Shown here piece by piece: positions 7,672 to 11,802 of a DNA stretch of 12,642 bases (position 1 is its first letter; each line of letters begins with the position of its first letter). This stretch comes from an uncultured bacterium (GTDB lineage Bacteria > Patescibacteriota > Minisyncoccia > Phycocordibacterales > UBA9973). The stretch is from contig CAITEG010000008.1 in NCBI GenBank assembly GCA_903891365.1, positions 1 through 12,642 on the forward strand, read 5' to 3'. Below the pieces are notes generated by a model that ran no database searches, was not told the origin of the DNA, and saw only the letters and a program-made list of their open reading frames with translations. Both the position numbers and the translations under genes were made by a program.

Positions 7672-7683
7672 AATAGGCCTATT
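7672..7683. promoter_or_regulatory. Palindrome between divergent promoters
   Basis: AATAGGCCTATT, perfect 12-bp palindrome centred in the gap between the aminopeptidase and 7738 genes, about where the aminopeptidase -35 would lie. Possible operator; no regulator is identifiable. Confidence 0.35.
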
Positions 7684-7731
7684 TAGGGGCTTTAGGGGGT
7701 ATTGACAAAAGGCATGCTTATATGCTATAAT
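7681..7731 (+). promoter_or_regulatory. Strong promoter of the 7738 gene
   Basis: -35 TTGACA (7702-7707), 18-bp spacer, TGC plus TATAAT (7726-7731), then 6 nt to the ATG. Upstream, TTTAGGGG occurs twice at 9-bp spacing (7682-7689, 7691-7698). The block from ATTTAGGG to TTGACAAA closely matches 10612-10640. Confidence 0.85.
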
Positions 7732-7737
7732 ACCAGT

Positions 7738-8457
7738 ATGAAAAATAAAACATTAAAAAATTTAATAGCGACTGGAATCTTTGTGGTTTCTATTTTTAGT
7801 GTCCACTCTGCATTCGCTTCTTCTATGTATTACAACGGTCCTTCTTACAATGGTTATGATACTAGTTATTATGGTGACTCTGGTCTTACTACAAGACAGC
7901 AAATCATAGACCAACAGTATGCTTACCAGCAACGTCAATTACAATTAGAGAGTCAGATTTCTCAGCAACAGTATTACAATGATCAGCAAAAGTTGATACA
8001 AGAACAAAATCTTGCAATACAAAAGCAGAACTTAGCAAATGTGAATTCACAGCCTACAGTCAACACTGTCAATTATGTACCACAGCAAACAGTAGTATCG
8101 TACGTACCAAAGCAGACAATCACTTACGTACCAGCAAGTGCACAAGGCGCCACTGTTTATAAGTCTGTCGCTACAAACAAGGTAGTAAATACAAATAGTG
8201 GTCAGTATGTGAACTATGATCCAAATTTACAAGCAGCTAATGCTTATGGTTATGGGAATGGACAAGTAGTCTCACAGGCTTATGATCCAAATGGTGTTAC
8301 TGCACTTAGTATGAATGGTTCAGGTGGATTCCTTCCAACTTCAGTCTTTCAATGGTTCATGCTTATTCTATTAATACTTGCTATCATTATCGTTGCTCGT
8401 ATTATAATCAAGAAGAAGGCTCACACAGCAGATCCTCACGCAGCTCCAGCCCACTAA
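7738..8457 (+). CDS. Secreted, C-terminally membrane-anchored Gln-rich protein
   Basis: 239 residues from ATG 7738. The reading frame is open back to a TTG at 7702, but that TTG is the -35 box, so it cannot be the start. Signal peptide: MKNKTLKN, a hydrophobic stretch and a cleavage site after AFA (about residue 27). A Tyr/Gly-rich part follows, then a Gln-rich likely helical stretch (RQQIIDQQYAYQQRQLQL...). Next come three YVP repeats (NYVPQQT, SYVPKQT, TYVPASA). Near the C-terminus FLPTSVFQW leads into a transmembrane helix (FMLILLILAIIIVARIII), KKK and a short tail. The protein is probably displayed on the cell surface. LPTS before a helix and basic tail resembles a sortase-type signal but lacks LPxTG. 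Specific function unknown. It has a very strong promoter and its own terminator. Confidence 0.88.
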   Translation: MKNKTLKNLIATGIFVVSIFSVHSAFASSMYYNGPSYNGYDTSYYGDSGLTTRQQIIDQQYAYQQRQLQLESQISQQQYYNDQQKLIQEQNLAIQKQNLANVNSQPTVNTVNYVPQQTVVSYVPKQTITYVPASAQGATVYKSVATNKVVNTNSGQYVNYDPNLQAANAYGYGNGQVVSQAYDPNGVTALSMNGSGGFLPTSVFQWFMLILLILAIIIVARIIIKKKAHTADPHAAPAH

Positions 8458-8472
8458 TAGAATTCTAGAAAT

Positions 8473-8506
8473 AAAAAAACGGCATCCACTCGGGTGTCGT
8501 TTTTTT
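8473..8506. terminator. Bidirectional terminator
   Basis: CGGCATCC and GGGTGTCG (two G-U pairs) with loop ACTC, flanked by A-run and T-run, so it works on both strands. It serves the 7738 gene and a probable minus-strand gene at 8528-8665. A further perfect hairpin TTGTAT, loop CAGC, ATACAA follows at 8505-8520. Confidence 0.9.
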
Positions 8507-8527
8507 GTATCAGCATACAAAAGCTTA

Positions 8528-8665
8528 TTAATGTAGGATACGATAGTTGTGTCCATTCCATAAACTTGCTCTGCAATCATCAAGATAATTTTTGATCCAT
8601 TTGAGTCTGAGTAAATCAATTAGATGACTCTTGATCAATTTAAAGAAATTCGTAATTCTTTTCAT
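8528..8665 (-). CDS. Probable small protein, 45 residues
   Basis: Minus-strand frame from ATG 8665 to TAA 8528. The product starts MKRITNFFKLIKSHLIDLLRLK and ends with DDCRASLWNGHNYRILH. It is basic, amphipathic and Trp-containing, with a composition like a real peptide rather than random frame. Support: it fills an otherwise empty gap, ends 22 bp before a terminator that works in its direction, and has AT-rich TATGATATAAA upstream near 8700 that could hold a -10. Against: no Shine-Dalgarno, and shortness. It is in a different frame from the 82-codon minus-strand ORF overlapping the 7738 gene, which I reject. Function unknown. Confidence 0.45.
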   Translation of the reverse strand: MKRITNFFKLIKSHLIDLLRLKWIKNYLDDCRASLWNGHNYRILH

Positions 8666-8732
8666 GATTTTAGGTGTTAATGGTTTTTCTTCTTTATATC
8701 ATAATTTTGCATTTTTAGCACATTTTTGGTAC

Positions 8733-8738
8733 TATAAT
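8733..8738 (+). promoter_or_regulatory. -10 box of the tRNA-Asn region transcript
   Basis: Consensus TATAAT; no good -35 at 16-18 bp (TTGCAT lies at 20 bp). The predicted start near 8745 falls in a hairpin (GTCTAT, loop AAATA, ATAGAC, 8742-8758) just before the tRNA-like element. Confidence 0.5.
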
Positions 8739-8762
8739 CTAGTCTATAAATAATAGACACAT

Positions 8763-8892
8763 TCCGTGGTAGCTAGCGGTGGAGTGAGAGTTGGGTAGGG
8801 ACCCAACTCGCAAGACCTTTAACGTTTTGTAATCAAAATGTGAAAGGGGTACAGCTCCTGTAAGGAGGTCGCCTGTTCAGGTGAACGCTTCG
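8763..8892 (+). ncRNA. Degenerate copy of the tRNA-Asn 5' half with a structured insertion
   Basis: TCCGTGGTAGCT then AGCGGTGGAG (8763-8784) matches the first 24 nt of tRNA-Asn with two missing C and one A-to-G. GGTCGCCTGT (8867-8876) exactly matches the rest of the tRNA 5' exon. Between them are 82 inserted nt (8785-8866). These hold a perfect 9-bp stem GAGTTGGGT/ACCCAACTC with loop AGGG (8788-8809). A second long hairpin has ACGTTTTG/CAAAATGT extended past an A-G mismatch by CCTTT/AAAGG (8816-8847). A third has a CTCC/GGAG stem (8855-8867). GTTC/GAAC (8875-8886) follows. There is no T-arm or 3' half, so it cannot itself be a tRNA. It is either a tRNA relic or a structured RNA co-transcribed with the real tRNA. 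No known RNA family recognised. Confidence 0.6.
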
Positions 8893-8940
8893 TACAACTA
8901 CAAGCTAAACAAAATATGTTCTGTTTAAAGTTAAATACAT

Positions 8941-9265
8941 TCCGTGGTAGCTCAGCGGTAGAGCGGTCGCCTGTAGGTTTTAATGCTTGCAGCTTTCTAC
9001 TGAAAAGTAGATTGAAAAACGAGGTGAATTCGGGGAAGCCCTATATGGGTAATCCCGAGCCAAGCTTCAATTTAAAAATTGAAGAAGGTGTAGAGACTAT
9101 CCCTTCGGGGAGTACTCCAAGATATAATATTATTTTGGCGGAAGCGCCTTGGTCCTAAGTTTCTTTGTTAAAAGAAATATGGATATGATATAGTCCATCC
9201 CTTTAAGTAATTTTAGGATAAATGTAAGCGATTGGTCGTAGGTTCGATCCCTACCCACGGAGCCA
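8941..9265 (+). tRNA. tRNA-Asn(GUU), interrupted by a group I intron
   Basis: Exons 8941-8974 and 9225-9265 join into a 75-nt cloverleaf. Acceptor TCCGTGG/CCACGGA, D-stem GCTC/GAGC, anticodon stem GTCGC/GCGAT, loop CTGTTAA with anticodon GTT, 5-nt variable loop, T-arm GTAGG/CCTAC with TTCGATC loop, discriminator G and an encoded CCA (9263-9265). The sequence has the look of bacterial tRNA-Asn. The intron separates anticodon positions 35 and 36. Splicing is required for function. The 16 nt starting at 8937 are duplicated at 8759-8774. Confidence 0.95.
8975..9224 (+). ncRNA. Group I self-splicing intron in the tRNA-Asn anticodon
   Basis: 250 nt with no homing endonuclease frame. P1: exon CTGT (8971-8974) pairs with internal guide GCAG (8989-8992), leaving the required U-G at the 5' splice site; AGG/CTT extends the helix. 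The P and Q segments form P4 (TCGGG/CCCGA) around a P5 hairpin (CCC, TATAT, GGG). P6 is CTTCAATTT/AAATTGAAG. R contains GTAGAGACTAT and S contains GATATAGTCC; GACTAT/ATAGTC forms P7. The hairpin GGCG, loop GAAG, CGCC and the stem TTTCTTT/AAAGAAA lie between R and S. The intron ends in the conserved G (9224). The Q and R segments resemble the cyanobacterial tRNA-Leu intron, so subgroup IC3 is likely. Confidence 0.93.
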
Positions 9266-9300
9266 AAATAAAAACCCCCAGAAAAGGAGTGTTTTTATTT
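9266..9300. terminator. Terminator after tRNA-Asn
   Basis: AAATAAAAAC and GTTTTTATTT form the outer stem, with an imperfect C/G-rich inner part. It starts right after the encoded CCA. Confidence 0.7.
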
Positions 9301-9309
9301 CGTCCCAAG

Positions 9310-9338
9310 TTGAACCCCTTAGGTTTCTTTGGTACAAT
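9310..9338 (+). promoter_or_regulatory. Promoter of the SRPBCC gene, predicted leaderless
   Basis: TTGAAC (9310-9315), 17-bp spacer, TACAAT (9333-9338), then 6 nt to ATG 9345. The first transcribed base should be at or beside the start codon. Confidence 0.75.
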
Positions 9339-9344
9339 TATTTT

Positions 9345-9791
9345 ATGAAGCACATCACACTAAAAGGTTCTTGGGTTATTAAAGCTCCGATTGATCAAGT
9401 TTTTAAAATTATCAGTGACTTTGAGAATATGCCAAAGAATTTTCCGACTATTGCTGAATCATTAGTTATTACAAAGAGAGATGGCAATAAATTAGAAATT
9501 GATGCGAAAGCAAAGTCTTTTGGCATGATACTCCCAGTCAAAATGAAAACAGAGATTATACCAGAGAAGGGATATATCTCTGATAATGAAAGTCCCAAGT
9601 TTGGAACTTCTGGACATGAAGAATTCTTAATGGAAGAGACAGAAGAGGGGACGAGGATTAATTATGTTTACGAAGTTGATATTCATAGTAAGTGGCTGAG
9701 AGTGATAGCTGGGCCACTTATAGGCTGGTACTCGATGAAGTTTTGGGAGAAAGCCTTTATTGACGAATTAAAGAAAAAACTTGAAAGATAA
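9345..9791 (+). CDS. SRPBCC-fold (START-like, polyketide cyclase/CoxG-type) protein
   Basis: 148 residues, no signal peptide. The order of elements fits the helix-grip fold: strand ITLKGSWVIKAP, helices DQVFKIISDFENMPKNFPTI, a run of strands (LEIDAKAKSF, ILPVKMKTEII, TRINYVYEVDI) and a long C-terminal helix (GWYSMKFWEKAFIDELKKKLER). This fold binds lipids or other hydrophobic ligands in a cavity. Members range from coenzyme Q-binding proteins to cyclases and cannot be told apart here. It has its own promoter with no Shine-Dalgarno. The DUF2177 gene begins 50 bp later behind a separate -10 box, so co-transcription is possible but not required. Fold confident, ligand unknown. Confidence 0.85.
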   Translation: MKHITLKGSWVIKAPIDQVFKIISDFENMPKNFPTIAESLVITKRDGNKLEIDAKAKSFGMILPVKMKTEIIPEKGYISDNESPKFGTSGHEEFLMEETEEGTRINYVYEVDIHSKWLRVIAGPLIGWYSMKFWEKAFIDELKKKLER

Positions 9792-9795
9792 TAAA

Positions 9796-9804
9796 TGTTA
9801 TAAT
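9796..9804 (+). promoter_or_regulatory. Extended -10 upstream of the DUF2177 gene
   Basis: TGT followed by TATAAT (9799-9804), 37 nt before the ATG and just past the SRPBCC stop. No good -35. It would give a leader of about 30 nt with no Shine-Dalgarno. Confidence 0.5.
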
Positions 9805-9841
9805 AGTTTGAGATATTATTATTAATTAAACTCTAAATTTT

Positions 9842-10240
9842 ATGTTTTTAAAACTTTATCTTATTGCATTGCCGGTTCTCGTTCTACTCGATATGACTTG
9901 GCTAGGACTCGTCGCAAAGAATTTCTATGCGAAGCATATCGGATTCTTGCTCAGGCCAGACTTCAACTTAATCCCTGGAGTTCTCTTCTACCTTCTATAC
10001 TTGGTAGGCTTGGTCTTCTTTGTCATAATGCCAGCAGTTAGTAAAGGTTCTTGGGTCTATGCTCTAGTGCTCGGTGCACTCTTTGGACTCATCGCTTACT
10101 CTACTTACGATCTGACGAATCAAGCGACACTCCAGAATTGGCCACTTATCGTCACGATAGTAGACCTCGCGTGGGGGATGGTGGCAGCTTCATTCGTCTC
10201 AGTTGTCGTTTACCTAATTGCGAAAAAGATTGGGATGTAG
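9842..10240 (+). CDS. DUF2177 family membrane protein
   Basis: 132 residues with four predicted transmembrane helices: about 4-26, 43-65, 68-90 and 103-127. The family signature is clear: LLDMTWLGLVAKNFY near the N-terminus, LLRPDFN-IPGVLFYLLY, GALFGLIAYSTYDLTNQATLQNWP and VDLAWGM. The conserved acidic and Asn residues in or near membrane segments (DMTW, TYDLTN, VDLAWG) are typical. Family function is not established; it acts in the cytoplasmic membrane. Start at ATG 9842 preserves the first helix. The stop at 10240 lies 22 bp before the next gene, which has its own -10 box. Confidence 0.93.
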   Translation: MFLKLYLIALPVLVLLDMTWLGLVAKNFYAKHIGFLLRPDFNLIPGVLFYLLYLVGLVFFVIMPAVSKGSWVYALVLGALFGLIAYSTYDLTNQATLQNWPLIVTIVDLAWGMVAASFVSVVVYLIAKKIGM

Positions 10241-10248
10241 TATTTTTC

Positions 10249-10254
10249 TATAAT
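10249..10254 (+). promoter_or_regulatory. -10 box of the dimer glycosylase gene
   Basis: Consensus TATAAT ending 8 nt before ATG 10263; weak -35. Predicted near-leaderless transcript beginning within the 22-bp gap after the DUF2177 gene. Confidence 0.55.
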
Positions 10255-10262
10255 ATAAAATT

Positions 10263-10601
10263 ATGCGCGTCTGGGACATACATCCGAAATATCTTTGCCA
10301 TAAACATTTGCTCGCTGAGCATAGGGAGCTTCACGGACTCTGGAATATATTGACGAAGCATAAAGGGGTGGGTGGCTACTCTCGTCATCCAGAGACTTTG
10401 CGTTGGGTAGGGAAAGAGAAGGCTTTATACTTGAGGCACGAAGCTCTCGTAGCAGAGTTCTCTAGGAGAGAGTACCAGCATCACACTCCGCTCGATAAGA
10501 AGCTGGCCGTTGGCTCCGGTGTGCAAGATGTATTTATCAATACTATAAAAGAGCAGAAGATATTACTAAAGAACAAGAATTGCGAGTGTTTTAAAGGGTA
10601 A
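10263..10601 (+). CDS. Pyrimidine dimer DNA glycosylase (T4 endonuclease V-like)
   Basis: 112 residues, matching the Pyr_excise family. These enzymes cut the glycosyl bond of UV-induced cyclobutane pyrimidine dimers and nick the abasic site. HKHLLAEHRELHGLW (13-27) corresponds to the QHLMAEYREL segment of T4 DenV, so E22 aligns with the catalytic Glu23. EKALYLRHEALVAEFSRREYQHHTPLD aligns with the helix ending LIAECLKRGFN. The T4 nucleophile is the amino group of Thr2 after Met removal. Here Arg at position 2 should block Met removal, so the amine of Met1 would occupy that place. The C-terminal 20 residues are basic with two Cys. It stands alone, with its own -10 box and no repair operon around it. 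Confidence 0.92.
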   Translation: MRVWDIHPKYLCHKHLLAEHRELHGLWNILTKHKGVGGYSRHPETLRWVGKEKALYLRHEALVAEFSRREYQHHTPLDKKLAVGSGVQDVFINTIKEQKILLKNKNCECFKG

Positions 10602-10611
10602 AAAGACAGAT

Positions 10612-10661
10612 ATTTAGGGTTTTTAAAGGTTATTGACAAAGCCTGCTATTTATGCTATACT
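10612..10661 (+). promoter_or_regulatory. Strong promoter of the 10767 gene
   Basis: TTGACA (10633-10638), 17-bp spacer, TGC plus TATACT (10656-10661). The upstream block beginning ATTTAGGG is at the same 21-bp distance from TTGACA as in the 7738 promoter. Predicted start near 10668, giving a leader of about 100 nt. Confidence 0.85.
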
Positions 10662-10670
10662 ATACATAGT

Positions 10671-10738
10671 TCTTTCTGTACGGAAAGATTGCCTTATGGC
10701 TCCAGAGTTATCTTTATCCTCTGTAAAATGTATAAAGA
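10671..10738 (+). promoter_or_regulatory. Structured leader RNA of the 10767 gene (copy B)
   Basis: Hairpin 1 is TCTTTC, loop TGTACG, GAAAGA (10671-10688). A 2-nt gap precedes hairpin 2, GCC, loop TTAT, GGC (10691-10700). Four bases later comes GAGTTAT (10705-10711). Hairpin 3 is TCTTTAT/ATAAAGA (10711-10717, 10732-10738) with a 14-nt loop. Hairpin 1 through GAGTTAT aligns with copy A at 4140-4180 with no gap. A 12-bp palindrome CATCGTACGATG ends on the start codon (10758-10769). Confidence 0.65.
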
Positions 10739-10766
10739 AAGTTCTTTAAATAAATAACATCGTACG

Positions 10767-11162
10767 ATGAAAACAATTGAGATTACGAATGGTCCTTCAA
10801 GAGAAGAGATGTTCGATGGATTACGTTTAGTTTCTGAAAAAAGATTAATCCCTTTTCAAGTTATCAAAAATGAAAAAGAAAAGTATTTTGCTGTAATTAT
10901 TCATTCTATTGAAGCTGAAGATGGAAGTGGCCAATCATGGAACCTTACTTTTTCAGTAAACAGCAAATATCTTTCTGATGAATTTTTTGTTGAAAAAACA
11001 GGGAAAAAGGAACCTTATGTGATTGCTAAAAAAGTTGACTTTAATTATTTTAAACAACTCATAGAGGAGAAATACCCTATGCCTGAATTACGCAAAGATT
11101 TAGTGAGAGTAAAAGTTTACTATTCTACTAAAACTCGCAAAGGAGTAATCACTGTTGAATAA
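10767..11162 (+). CDS. Small protein of unknown function, paralogue of the 4221 gene
   Basis: 131 residues, soluble, Lys/Glu-rich, no signal peptide. No named family recognised. The N-terminus EITNGPSREEMFDGLRLV and the C-terminus VRVKVYYSTKTRKGVITVE match the 92-residue protein at 4221-4499. The middle shares an F-Q/S-V ... W-x-L beta pattern. It has about 40 extra residues (FFVEKTGKKEPYVIAKKVDFNYFKQLIEEKYPMPELRK) between the W-x-L part and the C-terminal motif. It is a single-gene unit with a near-consensus promoter, a 100-nt structured leader and a strong terminator. There is no Shine-Dalgarno; the ATG is the last triplet of a palindrome. Strong promoter plus long leader suggests regulated abundant expression; the function itself is unknown. 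Confidence 0.9.
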   Translation: MKTIEITNGPSREEMFDGLRLVSEKRLIPFQVIKNEKEKYFAVIIHSIEAEDGSGQSWNLTFSVNSKYLSDEFFVEKTGKKEPYVIAKKVDFNYFKQLIEEKYPMPELRKDLVRVKVYYSTKTRKGVITVE

Positions 11163-11172
11163 AAAAATCAGA

Positions 11173-11209
11173 CCCATCACTGAAGCCCGTCTTCATTGGT
11201 GGGCTTTTT
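11173..11209 (+). terminator. Terminator of the 10767 gene
   Basis: CCCATCACTGAAG and CTTCATTGGTGGG form a 13-position stem with one mismatch and one G-U pair, loop CCCGT, closely followed by TTTTT (11205-11209). Confidence 0.92.
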
Positions 11210-11247
11210 GTTTGTGTTTAGATAGAATCCTTATATAGGGTATGTAT

Positions 11248-11276
11248 TTGAGTAAAAATGGTAAAAGTAGTAGTAT
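11248..11276 (+). promoter_or_regulatory. Promoter of the 11284 gene, predicted leaderless
   Basis: TTGAGT (11248-11253), 17-bp spacer, TAGTAT (11271-11276), then 7 nt to ATG 11284. Confidence 0.5.
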
Positions 11277-11283
11277 TTAGAAT

Positions 11284-11787
11284 ATGAGAAATCAAAAGAA
11301 GGGTTTTATAATATGGATAATTTTAATAGCTGTATTATTTGTTTCTGTTTTTTATGTTTATGAAAAACAAAAAAATACAAGACAAAATATAACAAATACA
11401 GAAAATACAAAAGTAAATGAAGATAAAGGTAAAGTTTCTTTATCAGAAGTTAAGATACCTTCGGGTTCTTGCAAGAGTAGTAGTGGAAAGATAATGACCT
11501 ATGAGAGAGCTTTTGAGATCGCTAAGGCTAGTAGCTGTGCTCAAGTCGGAAACTTTACAGGAAAGTTTTATTGCAATGATAATTCAGGGGGCATTATAGA
11601 TATTTCTGTAGAGCCTATAAATCATCCTGGATGTGGATTTTCTTGTCTTATATCTATAGACAAAGAGAGTGCAGAAGAAGGATGGATGTGTACAGGACTT
11701 ATTCCTTCTAGTGAAAAAGAACTCAATAAAATTCCATCTGCTTCATCTGCAAACCCTTCTGAAATACCGAGTTTGAATGTTAATTAA
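11284..11787 (+). CDS. Membrane-anchored protein with six extracytoplasmic cysteines
   Basis: 167 residues. A short basic N-terminus (MRNQKKG) precedes one transmembrane helix (about 8-26, FIIWIILIAVLFVSVFYVY), giving a signal-anchor with the rest outside. A polar linker rich in Asn, Thr and Lys runs to about 55. The folded part (60-140) has Cys at 63, 85, 97, 117, 121 and 136, an even number that could form three disulfides. The C-terminal 25 residues are Ser/Pro-rich and probably unstructured. No family recognised. The stop is 15 bp before the DpnI-type gene in the same direction, so the two are probably one transcript, but no functional link is evident. Confidence 0.82.
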   Translation: MRNQKKGFIIWIILIAVLFVSVFYVYEKQKNTRQNITNTENTKVNEDKGKVSLSEVKIPSGSCKSSSGKIMTYERAFEIAKASSCAQVGNFTGKFYCNDNSGGIIDISVEPINHPGCGFSCLISIDKESAEEGWMCTGLIPSSEKELNKIPSASSANPSEIPSLNVN

Positions 11788-11802
11788 GATAATTGATCTA
11801 TA

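Noticed and set aside
8371..8619. 82-codon minus-strand frame
   Set aside because: It is antisense to the end of the 7738 gene and runs through the terminator; a different minus-strand frame (8528-8665) looks more like protein.
8763..8892. T-box riboswitch, SRP RNA, tmRNA or RNase P RNA
   Set aside because: None of the conserved sequences of these RNAs are visible (for example the T-box AGGGTGGNACCGCG), and the element matches the 5' half of tRNA-Asn instead.
8916..9158. 80-codon frame across the tRNA-Asn intron as a homing endonuclease
   Set aside because: It begins before the tRNA, runs through the tRNA exon and intron core helices, and has no LAGLIDADG, GIY-YIG or HNH motif.
8973..9230. 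tRNA-Tyr with anticodon GTA, reading straight through CTGTA
   Set aside because: Bacterial tRNA-Tyr has a long variable arm, and removing the intron up to the terminal G gives a standard tRNA-Asn loop CTGTTAA.
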